A DNA stretch of 64,000 nucleotides from Kribbella jiaozuonensis (GTDB lineage Bacteria; Actinomycetota; Actinomycetes; Propionibacteriales; Kribbellaceae), in NCBI RefSeq assembly GCF_005233875.1, contig NZ_SZPZ01000006.1, positions 248,001 through 312,000 on the forward strand, given 5' to 3'. Shown one piece after another: positions 33,187 to 41,989 of the stretch (within the stretch, counting starts at the first letter, position 1; each line of letters opens with the position of its first letter). Position numbers and translations under genes: made by a program. The notes under the pieces were generated by a model, which made no database searches, had not been told where the DNA came from, and saw nothing but the letters and a program-made list of their open reading frames with translations.

Positions 33187-34239
33187 TTAGATGCGTGCGA
33201 GCGCGACGGTGATGTTGTCCTGGCCGCCCTGGGCGTTGGCCCAGTCGACCAGTGCGGACGCGGTGGCCCTCGGCTCGCCACCACACCCCGCAGCTGTCTG
33301 ACGGACGAGGTCGGCCAGCGGTGCCGCCTCGGAGCAGTAGTTCCACAGACCGTCCGAGCAGACCAGCAGCCAGCCCGGCCCGGTGACGTGCAGCGTCGTC
33401 GTCCGGGGCGTGTGGTCCGGTGCGTCCTTGCCGAGCCAGCGGGTGATCGCGTGCGCGTGCGGACCGGACTCGGCCTCCTCGCGCGAGATCCCGGTGGCGA
33501 TCAGCTCGGCTGCCCACGAGTCGTCGACGGTCAGCGCGACCGCCTCGGCCTCGTCCGGGAACCAGTACGCCCGGCTGTCCCCGACATTGCCGGCCACGAG
33601 CAGGCCGTCTTCCAAGACCGCTGCCACGAACGTGCAGGACGCCGGGTTCGGGCTGTCCGGACTGGTGTTGTCGAGTACGGCGTCACTCGCAGCGTCCGCC
33701 GCCGCCTTGAGCCGCGCCGCGATCGCACTGCCCCGGGACGACTCGGTGCCAAGGCCCTGGGCGTGCCCGGCCTGCAGTACCTCGCACGCCGCCCTCGCGG
33801 CCGCCAGCGACGCCACATCGGAGTCGAGCGAGGAGCTGACGCCGTCGCAGACCACGAGCAGCGCCCGGCTGCCCGGCTCGGCGTCGGCCGCGATCGCCAT
33901 CGCGTCCTCGTTCCGGCTGTGCCGGATGCCGCGGTCGCAGACGCCGGCCACCCACGGTGCGGGCTGCTCCTCGAAGTGGTCCCGCGGCTTCGCAGCTTTG
34001 GTGCCGCACGTCTCGCAGTACCCGTCTGGACCGATGGTGCCGCCGCACGACTTGCACGGACCGACCTCCTCGACCGTCGCCGCGGTGATCTCGATCGTCG
34101 GCTCGGTGTCGGTGTCCAGCGCTGTCGAGCTCGGCGTGGTCGCCGGGGTGAGCTCGGCGCCGCAGGCCTCGCAGAAGCGATCGGTCTCGGACACCGGCCC
34201 GCCACAGCTGGGGCAGACCGTCTCGGTCGTACTCGTCAT
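33187..34239 (-). CDS. PP2C-type Ser/Thr phosphatase with two zinc ribbons
   Basis: The 350-residue protein begins with ribbons CPSCGGPVSETDRFCEACG and CKSCGGTIGPDGYCETCG, followed by a PP2C domain: RHSRNEDAMAI, VVCDGVSSS with the metal Asp, NVGDSRAYWF, LLVCSDGLWNYC and GGQDNITVALARI. It should dephosphorylate Ser/Thr substrates of the adjacent kinase. ATG 34239 overlaps the pknG stop; ATG 34251 would add four residues. The ribbon before the catalytic domain closely resembles those on the kinase and FHA protein. Confidence 0.93.
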   Translation of the reverse strand: MTSTTETVCPSCGGPVSETDRFCEACGAELTPATTPSSTALDTDTEPTIEITAATVEEVGPCKSCGGTIGPDGYCETCGTKAAKPRDHFEEQPAPWVAGVCDRGIRHSRNEDAMAIAADAEPGSRALLVVCDGVSSSLDSDVASLAAARAACEVLQAGHAQGLGTESSRGSAIAARLKAAADAASDAVLDNTSPDSPNPASCTFVAAVLEDGLLVAGNVGDSRAYWFPDEAEAVALTVDDSWAAELIATGISREEAESGPHAHAITRWLGKDAPDHTPRTTTLHVTGPGWLLVCSDGLWNYCSEAAPLADLVRQTAAGCGGEPRATASALVDWANAQGGQDNITVALARI

Positions 34240-36602
34240 CGCAACGTCCATCCTCGAACCTCGTTGGCCTGGTCGACCAGGGCGATCCGTTCCGGCCGGG
34301 ACTCGGCCTGGTCGGCCAGCAACCGGTAGGTCGCCTCGAGCCCGTCCCGCAGGGCCGACTCGGTCGCCGCCCGCCCGTCGATCCGTAGAGCCTCCTGCGG
34401 ACCGGACTGCTGGACTTCGGCCAGCGCGGTCCGGAACACGTCCGCAGCCAGGTTGGCCCGGTCGACCGGGTCGATGGTCAGCGCGGTGATGCTGTCCATC
34501 GCCTGGGCGAGCGCGGGAAGGCCACGCCCTGATCCTGCCAGCAGTCCGGCTCGCTGGCGACGGGCCCGCACATATGCGCCGCTGGTGCGGGGGACCAGGT
34601 CCAGCGCGCCGAGCGCGCCGTCGAGGTCGTTGCGCGACGTACGGATCGTGGCCAGGCCGAAGGCTGACGGTGCGATGTAGTTGGCGTCGGTGCGGGCACA
34701 GGTCAGGTAGAGGCCCTCGGCAACGTCGTACTCGCCGCTGTGCTCACAGGCGATCGCCAGCGCCAGCTTCGGCCCCAGCTCGCCCGGCACCTGGCCGTAG
34801 ACGGCGTTGAACGCGGACTGCGCCGCAGCCGAGTCACCGCGAGCCAGAGCGACCAGTCCGGCCATCCAGACCGCACGCCACTCCCACGGGTCCGCGTTGA
34901 GCAGGTCGGCCACCGCAGTGTCGACCATGTCGTAGCGCTCGGGTCCGACCTCCAGTGCGGCTTCCGCGACCTCCAGCAGCGTCTGCGCGGACTGCTCCGG
35001 CGCGTCGATCAGCAACTCGAGCCGCTTGGCCGGGTCCGGCACGCTCACGGTCTTCAGCCAGCCGGCCATCTTGTCGCTCTCGTCCGGCGCCAGCGACGGC
35101 AGCTGCTGCCACGGCTCGACCGTGTCGCCCAGTCCGGTCGACTTGTCACCGGGAGTACCGAAGAGCAGCGACGAGGCGGAGTGCTGGGCCGCCTTGGTGC
35201 CCTGCTTGTCTGCCACGACCTCACGCAGTACGCCGAGGAGCTGCACGCGGAACTCGTCGGCGGACTGGAACCGGTCCGCCGGGTCCTTCGCGCAGGCCTT
35301 GGCCAGCAGGCGGTACACCGAGTCGTACTTCTGGAAGAGCGGTACTTCGGCCACCGGCGGCAGCGAGTCGACGTACCGGCCCTGGTACCCGCGGAACTCC
35401 ATCGCCAGCACGCACAGCGTCCGGCCGAGCGTGAAGATGTCAGAGGCAACGGACGGGCCGACCTCGGCCACCTCGGGCGCCTGGAAGCCGACCGTGCCGT
35501 AGATCGCCGAGTCCAGGTCGTCGATCCGTCGTACGCCGCCGAGGTCGATCAGCTTGACCGCGTCGCCGACCTGGATGATGTTGTCCGGCTTGAAGTCGCA
35601 GTACACCAGGCCGAGATCGTGCAGGTACGAGAACGCGGGCAGGATCTCCAGCAGGTACGCGATGGCCTGGTCGATCGGGAGTGCGTCGTACTGGCCGTTG
35701 TTCGCGGTCATTCGTTGCTTGAGCAACGTTTTCAGCGAGGTTCCGCCGACGTACTCCATCACGATGTAGCCGGCGCCGTCGTGGGTGACGAAGTTGTAGA
35801 TCTCGACGATCAGCGGGTGCTCGACGCGGGCGAGGAACTGCTGCTCGGCGATCGCGGCCGCGACGGCGTCCGGGTCCTCGGAGTTCAGCAGGCCCTTCAG
35901 GACGACCCAGCGGTCGGACACGTTGCGGTCCTGGGCCAGGTAGATCCAGCCGAAACCGCCGTGCGCGAGGCAACCGCGGACCTCGTACTGCCCGCCGACC
36001 AGGTCGCCGGCCTTGAGCTTGGGCGAGAACGAGTACCGGCTGCGGCAATGCGGGCAGAACCCCTCTGTCCGGCCGGGCTGGCCGTCGCGGGACCGGCCGA
36101 CCGGGTTGCCGCAGTTCGGGCAGTTGCGACGGTCCTCCGGGACCATCGGGTTGGCCAGGATCGCCTTGCTGGCGTCGATCGCGGGGATCGACGGCACGTG
36201 CGTCAGGCCGGCGCCGAGTCGGGCGCCGCGGAGGCGGGTGGACGACGTACCGAGTTTGCGGGTCAGCTTCGAGCCGGCCTGGGCGGCGCGGGCGGAGCCG
36301 AGCGGGGTGGAGGCCAGGCGGTTGGACGCGCGGGAGACGGTCGAGACCGAGCTGAGCGGGTCCGGGTCTGCTGCGGCTGCGCTGGGGGTTGAGGATGCGG
36401 GGGAGCCGCAGACGTCGCAGTACCCGTCGACGTAGGTGCCGGTGCAGCCGGGCTGGGTGCACGCGCCGGTCGCCGGGGCTGCCGCTTGGCTTGGGGCTGC
36501 TTGGCTTGTGGCCGCTTGGCTTGGCGCGGCGGGGGACCCGCAGACGTCGCAGTATCCGTCGACTATGGTGCCGGTGCAGCCCGGTTGAGTGCAGGTCGTC
36601 AT
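34236..36602 (-). CDS. pknG: PknG-like Ser/Thr protein kinase with zinc ribbons and TPRs
   Basis: This 788-residue soluble kinase starts with two almost identical 22-residue ribbons at residues 4-25 and 48-69 (CTQPGCTGT, GYCDVCGSPA). The PknG rubredoxin-like pair (CPNCG...CPHC) and the kinase domain follow, with GGFGWIYLAQD, VVLK and VYCDFKPDN in place of HRDLKxxN. DFG is DLG. A C-terminal TPR region completes it. PknG couples amino-acid availability to metabolism in mycobacteria and corynebacteria, where its gene is linked with glnX and glnH as here. Its ATG overlaps the coiled-coil gene stop. Confidence 0.95.
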   Translation of the reverse strand: MTTCTQPGCTGTIVDGYCDVCGSPAAPSQAATSQAAPSQAAAPATGACTQPGCTGTYVDGYCDVCGSPASSTPSAAAADPDPLSSVSTVSRASNRLASTPLGSARAAQAGSKLTRKLGTSSTRLRGARLGAGLTHVPSIPAIDASKAILANPMVPEDRRNCPNCGNPVGRSRDGQPGRTEGFCPHCRSRYSFSPKLKAGDLVGGQYEVRGCLAHGGFGWIYLAQDRNVSDRWVVLKGLLNSEDPDAVAAAIAEQQFLARVEHPLIVEIYNFVTHDGAGYIVMEYVGGTSLKTLLKQRMTANNGQYDALPIDQAIAYLLEILPAFSYLHDLGLVYCDFKPDNIIQVGDAVKLIDLGGVRRIDDLDSAIYGTVGFQAPEVAEVGPSVASDIFTLGRTLCVLAMEFRGYQGRYVDSLPPVAEVPLFQKYDSVYRLLAKACAKDPADRFQSADEFRVQLLGVLREVVADKQGTKAAQHSASSLLFGTPGDKSTGLGDTVEPWQQLPSLAPDESDKMAGWLKTVSVPDPAKRLELLIDAPEQSAQTLLEVAEAALEVGPERYDMVDTAVADLLNADPWEWRAVWMAGLVALARGDSAAAQSAFNAVYGQVPGELGPKLALAIACEHSGEYDVAEGLYLTCARTDANYIAPSAFGLATIRTSRNDLDGALGALDLVPRTSGAYVRARRQRAGLLAGSGRGLPALAQAMDSITALTIDPVDRANLAADVFRTALAEVQQSGPQEALRIDGRAATESALRDGLEATYRLLADQAESRPERIALVDQANEVRGWTLR

Positions 36603-37714
36603 TTCGTCCCTTCCAGGTAGGCCTGGTAGGCCGCTACCAGTGCACCGAGGCGCGCCAGGTCCACCGGCTCCGCCTCGATCACCGCTCGGCCGCGCCGGTA
36701 CAGCTCGGCGAGATCTTCGTTGCCCTTGGCAACACTTGCCGCCTTCACCTGATAGGCGTCCAGCAACTGGGCCAGCTCGTCACGTTTCCCGATCGCAGTG
36801 CCGTACGCCGCCTGCGCCTGCCCGAGCGCCCGTCGTACGGCGTCCAACCGGGTCAGGTACTTCTCGAGCTCGGCCGGGGTGTTTGGCACCGGTCCGAGTG
36901 CGGTGACATCGGGTACGGCGAGGCGTGGCGCCGGGGTCACCGTGGCGACAGCCTTGTCGGCGAGCGCTCGGACCGCCGTACCTTGCGCCTCGAGCTCGCC
37001 GCGCAGCGTGCGCGCCCGGGCCACGTCGGCGGCCCGCTCCTTGCGGGTGGCGGCGCCGACGATCAGGTCGCGCTCGGCGCGGGCCGCGTCGATCTCGAAC
37101 GGGCCGATCAGACCGCCGATGTCCGCGCCGCGTTTGTTGCGGTCGGCAAGGTCCGTCAGGCGGCGATCGAGGTCGTGGTGCTGGGCGAGTGCTTGGTCGC
37201 GGACGTTGGCCGGCTCCAGCTTGACCAGGTCGCTGATCCGCTCGACCTGCGCGCGCAGCTGCCGCAGGCGCGCGGCCAGGTCGGCGTCGCCGGGGTCGAG
37301 GGCGAGCTTGGCGCGGAGTGTTGCCGCCAGCGCGTCCGACAATTTGCATGCCTCGGGCAACGAAACCGCGAGCGACCCGCCGGCGCCGCCCGCGTCGAGC
37401 CCGCCCCAGATCAACGCCGAGATCCGCTCGGTCTCCGTCTGCCCGACGCGGCCCGAGTCCCAGGTCACCAGGATCAGTTCGTACCGGTCTGAGACGGCCT
37501 TCCAGACGGTCATGCTGAGCACGACATCCGCACTCAGCGCGTCCGCCTCCGGCGAGTGCAGGGCAGCCTGATCAAGCTCGTCCAGCTCCGCCTTCCGCCG
37601 ATCCCGCCACTCCCCAAGCGCCCCAAGAAAGGAAAGCAGCTCCGAAGCCGGAACACTGCTCCCCATCCTCCCCGGCGGCGCCGGCGCCGAGACCGTCGGC
37701 GTACGAACCGTCAT
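36599..37714 (-). CDS. coiled-coil protein of the pknG operon
   Basis: This 371-residue soluble protein has no enzyme motif. It is rich in Ala/Leu/Glu/Arg heptads (for example LAARLRQLRAQVERISDLVKL and ERAADVARARTLRGELEAQ), indicating long coiled coils or helical bundles. It has no signal peptide and no membrane helix. It lies between glnH and pknG with four-base overlaps on both sides, so it is a fixed member of the unit. It may be a scaffold or link between membrane sensor and kinase; that is inference. Confidence 0.88.
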   Translation of the reverse strand: MTVRTPTVSAPAPPGRMGSSVPASELLSFLGALGEWRDRRKAELDELDQAALHSPEADALSADVVLSMTVWKAVSDRYELILVTWDSGRVGQTETERISALIWGGLDAGGAGGSLAVSLPEACKLSDALAATLRAKLALDPGDADLAARLRQLRAQVERISDLVKLEPANVRDQALAQHHDLDRRLTDLADRNKRGADIGGLIGPFEIDAARAERDLIVGAATRKERAADVARARTLRGELEAQGTAVRALADKAVATVTPAPRLAVPDVTALGPVPNTPAELEKYLTRLDAVRRALGQAQAAYGTAIGKRDELAQLLDAYQVKAASVAKGNEDLAELYRRGRAVIEAEPVDLARLGALVAAYQAYLEGTK

Positions 37715-38712
37715 CGCTTCACCGGAACCCGACCGTAGATCGGCTTCGGCGGAACCGGGGCCGGCCCCAGCGCAGCCTTCAGCCACTTGTCGTACGAGTC
37801 CTTCCAGGCGCCCCTGTCCTTCATCTGCTGGAGAACGACGTTCACGAAGCGGACGAACTCCGGATGCAGCAGGCTGATGCCCAGACCGTACGGCTCCTCG
37901 CTGAAGCGCTCGGTCGTGATGATTCGCGCGTACGGGTCCTGCGCGGCGTCGCCGGCCAGCACCGTGTCGTCACCGCTGATGCCGTACGCCTTGCCCTGCT
38001 GGAACAACACCAGGCAGCCCGTGTCGGTGTCGGCCGTGATCGGCATGACCTCCGGGTTGGCCTTCTTCAGGTTGTCCAGGCTGGTCGAGCCCGCCGGTGC
38101 GCAGATCGTCTTGCCGGACAGCTGCTTGACGCTGGTCACCGTCGAGTCCCGCGGTACCAGCGTCTTCTGCCCGGACCGGTAGTACTCGGCCGAGAACGCG
38201 ATGTCGTGCCAGCGGTCGCAGTTGATGGTCATGTTGCGGGCCACGATGTCGACCGGATTGGTGGTGGCCTTCAGCGACGGGATGCGCTGCGGGCTGGAGA
38301 TGACGCGCAGCTCGACCCGCCTCGGGTTCGTCGGCGCATCCGGGAAGATCGCCGCCGCGACCGCATTGATCATGTCGATGTCGAAGCCCTGGATCTTGCC
38401 GGTGATCGGATCGCGGTAGCCGAGGTTCAGGCTGTCCGCGGATACGCCGGCGATGAGCCGGCCACGCTTCTGGATCTCTTCCATCCACGAGCCGGCCGGC
38501 ATCACGCCGCCGGGAGCCGGAGTGGTGTTGTCCGGCGCGTACGACGCGAGCGGGCCCAGACCGTCCGTGCATGGTCTCGCGGGCGCCGGCGTGGTCGACG
38601 TGGTTGGAGCGGCTTGCGGCTCGGCGGGGAGTTGAGTGGCTGCGTAGTTGCCGGAGCCGCAGGCGGTGAGGAGGAGGGCGGTTGCTACCGCGATCGGGAT
38701 CAGCTTTTTCAT
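37711..38712 (-). CDS. glnH: GlnH-type amino-acid-binding lipoprotein
   Basis: This 333-residue substrate-binding protein has a lipoprotein signal (IAVATALLLTACG). A bacterial solute-binding family 3 domain follows (IAGVSADSLNLGYRDPITGKIQGFDIDM, KTICAPAGSTSLDNL). No ABC permease or ATPase is adjacent; the GlnX membrane protein is, as in the mycobacterial GlnH-GlnX-PknG sensory system for Asp/Glu. ATG 38712 overlaps the glnX stop. A longer frame to 39924 runs out of frame through glnX and is rejected. Confidence 0.93.
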   Translation of the reverse strand: MKKLIPIAVATALLLTACGSGNYAATQLPAEPQAAPTTSTTPAPARPCTDGLGPLASYAPDNTTPAPGGVMPAGSWMEEIQKRGRLIAGVSADSLNLGYRDPITGKIQGFDIDMINAVAAAIFPDAPTNPRRVELRVISSPQRIPSLKATTNPVDIVARNMTINCDRWHDIAFSAEYYRSGQKTLVPRDSTVTSVKQLSGKTICAPAGSTSLDNLKKANPEVMPITADTDTGCLVLFQQGKAYGISGDDTVLAGDAAQDPYARIITTERFSEEPYGLGISLLHPEFVRFVNVVLQQMKDRGAWKDSYDKWLKAALGPAPVPPKPIYGRVPVKR

Positions 38713-40034
38713 CGGTACTCCTCCAGGCGCTGGGACATGCCCCAGGCGACTAGTAGGGCGGCGAGGATGCCGATCGGGAGGCCTAGCCAGCCGAAGAAGC
38801 GGATGCTGGATCGGGCGTCGGACAGTTTGTTGGAGACGTCGTCGCTGGTGGACTGGAGTTGGCCGGCCGACTGGGTGTCGAAGGCCTTGAACGTCTCGAC
38901 CGAGTTGTTCTCGGACTTCGACGTACCTACGGCTATGTTCACGGCCTCGTCCCAGTTGCCACTGGTGTCGGTGTCGCGCACCTTCTTGTGGACGGCTTTG
39001 TAATCGGACCACAGGCCCTGCAGGCCATCCGTCGTACCCGATGACTTGCCGAGTTGGTCGTCGACCGTGGCAGACGCGGTGTTGAACGCCTTGTCGAAGG
39101 CGTCGCCGGAGCCGCGGGCGATCAGGGTCAGGCTCTCGTTCGAGCGGGCGTCGTACGCCGCGATCCGGGCCGTCGACAACGCCAGCGTCTTCGCGTACGC
39201 GTCCGACCTGGTGTCGGAGGCGGCACTCGAGGCCGACGAGAGCGAGACGCCGCCCAGGATCGTGACGATCAGGGCGAGCGCGGCACCGACCACGATCGGG
39301 ATGTTCAGATAGCGATGCGTACGCCGGGCCAGCCAGCGCAGCGTGATCACGAAGACCGCCAGCGTCAGCAGTCCGCCGACGAGGACCCAGATCGTCCCGC
39401 GTCCGACCCCGCTGAACTCGTCGTCCACCCGCTTCTCGTTCGCCTGGACCAGCGCGTTCACGAGCGGAAGCGAGTCGTCCTGGAGTACGGAGTTCGCGTC
39501 CCTGAGGTACTGCGATCCGATCGGCAGGCCCTGGCGGTTGTTCGCGCGGGCCTGCTCGATCAGGCCGTTGTAGGTGATGAGCGTGGTGTTCAGCTGGCCG
39601 AGGACGTTCTGGTCGGCGGGCTGGGCGGTCGAGGCCTCGGAGATCAGCCGGGCGGCCGCGGCCATCGAGTCGACGAAGTGCTGGCGCTGCACCGGCGGTT
39701 CGAGGCCGCCGACCAGGAAGGCGTTCGTGGCGTCGGCGTTGGCGCTGACCAGGTTGGTGTGGATCCCTTGGATCCGGACCAGTTGGGCGGCGTTCGCTTC
39801 GGCGCGTTCGAGGGCGCCGTTCGACTGGGCGTGGCCCTGGGCGGCGGCGATGCCGAACAGGATGCTGACCACCGCGGCCAGGATCAGGAAGGCGCGCATG
39901 CGGCCCGGGGTGCCCTGGAACCATTGGGCGATCGCGTTACGGCGGCTCGGTGCCTGGGCGGCGGGTTGCGCCGTACCCGTGGGTGGGGCGGGCGGCGACC
40001 AAGTCGCGGGGGGCGCACTCTGGGTTTGGGTCAC
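38709..40034 (-). CDS. glnX: GlnX-like membrane sensor
   Basis: This 441-residue membrane protein has four helices: near residues 49-66, 211-230, 245-268 and 415-433. They bound two extracytoplasmic helical regions resembling chemoreceptor sensor bundles. This is the arrangement of mycobacterial GlnX, which passes the GlnH ligand signal to cytosolic PknG. The N-terminus is a Pro/Gln-rich cytosolic stretch. GTG 40034 overlaps the AAA gene stop (GTGA) and its own stop overlaps glnH. Sequence identity to GlnX was not computed; the call rests on topology and gene order. Confidence 0.85.
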   Translation of the reverse strand: MTQTQSAPPATWSPPAPPTGTAQPAAQAPSRRNAIAQWFQGTPGRMRAFLILAAVVSILFGIAAAQGHAQSNGALERAEANAAQLVRIQGIHTNLVSANADATNAFLVGGLEPPVQRQHFVDSMAAAARLISEASTAQPADQNVLGQLNTTLITYNGLIEQARANNRQGLPIGSQYLRDANSVLQDDSLPLVNALVQANEKRVDDEFSGVGRGTIWVLVGGLLTLAVFVITLRWLARRTHRYLNIPIVVGAALALIVTILGGVSLSSASSAASDTRSDAYAKTLALSTARIAAYDARSNESLTLIARGSGDAFDKAFNTASATVDDQLGKSSGTTDGLQGLWSDYKAVHKKVRDTDTSGNWDEAVNIAVGTSKSENNSVETFKAFDTQSAGQLQSTSDDVSNKLSDARSSIRFFGWLGLPIGILAALLVAWGMSQRLEEYR

Positions 40035-41380
40035 GCCTGATCTCCTTGGTCTTCGTCCTCGATCTGCTCGTCGGTGAGGTCCTCGGCGAGGATCTGACGC
40101 AGTTGGTCCGTGGTCGGTGCCGTCACGTCGCGCAGGCGCCAGGCGTGCCGGCCGATCGCGGCCTCCAGCACGTTGCGGGCGAATCGCCCGTTGCCGAACG
40201 AGCTGTCGCGCGGAGTCGCGACCAGGATCTCGCGGAACTTGTCCAGCGACTCGGGTACGAGCTCGTAGTCCGACGCTTCGGCAAGCCCGGTGAGGATGTC
40301 GGTCAGCTCGTCGTCGGTGTAGTTCTCGAACTCGATCGTGGTCCGGAACCGGCTGGCCAGACCCGGGTTCGCGGCGATGAACGCCTCCATCGGCTCGGGG
40401 TACCCGGCGACGATCACGACCAGGTCGTCGCGCCGGTCCTCCATCTCCTTGACCAGCGTGTCGACGGCTTCCCGCCCGTACTGGTCGGCGCCGGTGTCGC
40501 CTGCGGTCAGGCTGTACGCCTCGTCGATGAACAGCACGCCGCCGGCCGCGGATGCGACCACCTCGGCGGTCTTCGTCGCGGTCTGTCCTAGGTAGCCGGC
40601 CACGAGCTCCGAACGGTCGACCTCGATCAGCTGGCCCTTGGAGAGCAGACCGAGTGCCTTGTAGATCCCGCTGACCAGCCGCGCGACGGTGGTCTTGCCG
40701 GTCCCTGGATTGCCCACGAATACCAGGTGGCGGGTGATGGTCGGGCTCTTGAGTCCGGCCTCGGTCCGCAGTTTCTCAACCCGCAGTACGGCGACCTGTC
40801 GGTGCACTTCCTGCTTCACACGAGCCAACCCCGTCAGCTCGTCGAGCTCACCCAGCAGCTCCTCCACAGTCTTCGCCGGCTCAGCCGTTTCCACCGCCTC
40901 CGCCGAGGCCGCTGCCTCCGCCGGGGCGGGTGCTGCGTGGGATGCATCAGCTGGTGGGGTGATGGCACCCACCTGCAACTGGCGGGCGCCTGCCGCCTGC
41001 AGTTGCGCGGCCGCTGCGACCGACGCGTTCCCGACGACCCGCATGGTCGGCTCGCCCAGCGTGCAGGCTGCGGAAGCGATCTCGGCCAGCGCTTCGGCGT
41101 ACGCCGCCTTCTCTGGCGAGCTGTTCGCGATGAGCTCGGTCAGCACGGCCGTCGGTGCGCCTCGCCAGCGGCGTCCACGGACTGCTGCGTCGAAGAAGTC
41201 CTGGGTGGTCCCGCCAGGCACGGCCTTGGCCCAGTCAGCAGGTGCGCCCGGCGCGGACTCTGCCAGAGCGGCGGCGAGTGAGAGCGCCTCACCCCGGGCA
41301 GCATCTTCCGCGACGCCGGCCCGGGCCGCGACCGTGAGCAGGCCGGACAGCGCGTCCTGTAGTCCCCCCGCGGTGCTCAT
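40031..41380 (-). CDS. CbbX/SpoVK-type AAA+ ATPase
   Basis: The 449-residue protein has a poorly conserved Ala-rich N-terminal domain. A single AAA+ module of the CbbX/SpoVK kind follows, with LVFVGNPGTGKTTVAR (Walker A), GVLFIDEAYSL (Walker B), RRDDLVVIVAGY with sensor 1, and FGNGRFARNVLE with sensor 2. The C-terminus is acidic. Such ATPases remodel protein complexes. ATG 41380 overlaps the preceding gene stop; a longer frame to 41650 runs into that gene and is rejected. The substrate could be the TelA or VWA partner. Confidence 0.93.
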   Translation of the reverse strand: MSTAGGLQDALSGLLTVAARAGVAEDAARGEALSLAAALAESAPGAPADWAKAVPGGTTQDFFDAAVRGRRWRGAPTAVLTELIANSSPEKAAYAEALAEIASAACTLGEPTMRVVGNASVAAAAQLQAAGARQLQVGAITPPADASHAAPAPAEAAASAEAVETAEPAKTVEELLGELDELTGLARVKQEVHRQVAVLRVEKLRTEAGLKSPTITRHLVFVGNPGTGKTTVARLVSGIYKALGLLSKGQLIEVDRSELVAGYLGQTATKTAEVVASAAGGVLFIDEAYSLTAGDTGADQYGREAVDTLVKEMEDRRDDLVVIVAGYPEPMEAFIAANPGLASRFRTTIEFENYTDDELTDILTGLAEASDYELVPESLDKFREILVATPRDSSFGNGRFARNVLEAAIGRHAWRLRDVTAPTTDQLRQILAEDLTDEQIEDEDQGDQA

Positions 41381-41958
41381 GACCCTCCTCGTCCAGGTGG
41401 TGGTGCCAGTGGTCCCGACCCGAGGTCCGGTGGCGGAGTCGACTCGGTCGGGCCGAGGGCCAGGGCTCCGCCGGTGGAGCCGGTGCCGAACTTCTCCTGC
41501 AGGAACCTGCCGTGCGCGATCAGCGCCGCCGCGTCGGCCCGGTTCACCGCGTCGAACACCTTGTCCATCGTCGCGGCCAAGAGGTCCAACTGATCGATCA
41601 GGATCATCAGCGACGTCTTGCCCCGGTCGACCGGCCGGGTGTCCGCCCACTGCCGCGGCAGGCGCAGGTACCCACCGATCGCCTCCGGCAGGTAGTCGGT
41701 CGCCGTCGCCATCACGGAGTACGCCTGTGCGCTGCCGCCGAGGTTGCCGAGCCGCGGGATCGTCTCCCGTACGACGCGGACCACCCGCCCGACCCGCGAC
41801 GCGACCACGGCCGGTACGGCGCCGTTGGCAACCAACTGCTCGACGCGGACCAGGGACGCGAGCAGGTCGTCGGTGGTCGGCGGACGGGGGACCGCGGCAG
41901 GTTCGGGCGCTTCCTGCTTGCGGCCGGTCAGCCGCGCGAAGAAGTCACCGATTGCCAT
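41377..41958 (-). CDS. hypothetical TelA-partner protein (XpaC-like position)
   Basis: This 193-residue soluble protein begins MAIGDFFARLTGRKQEAPEP and has a helical middle (VRVVRETIPRLGNLGG, ATDYLPEAIGGYLRLP, LDLLAATMDKVFDAVNRAD) and a Pro/Gly tail. Proteins of this form (XpaC-like, with a DYLPEAIxxYL-type segment) are regularly encoded next to TelA. I cannot assign a reaction. It follows telA by 31 bp and overlaps the AAA gene. Confidence 0.8.
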   Translation of the reverse strand: MAIGDFFARLTGRKQEAPEPAAVPRPPTTDDLLASLVRVEQLVANGAVPAVVASRVGRVVRVVRETIPRLGNLGGSAQAYSVMATATDYLPEAIGGYLRLPRQWADTRPVDRGKTSLMILIDQLDLLAATMDKVFDAVNRADAAALIAHGRFLQEKFGTGSTGGALALGPTESTPPPDLGSGPLAPPPGRGGS

Positions 41959-41989
41959 GCAGTTTCCCGTCCACCGGCCGACGCCGGAA

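Noticed and set aside
32695..36392. Plus-strand frames of 544 and 550 codons within the signalling operon
   Set aside because: They are antisense shadows of the VWA, PP2C and pknG genes, which have definite catalytic motifs and coupled starts on the minus strand.
37711..39924. 737-codon reading that would fuse a long N-terminus to GlnH
   Set aside because: The first ~400 codons lie out of frame inside glnX and are Arg/Pro-rich. A lipoprotein signal and an ATGA overlap fix the GlnH start at 38712.
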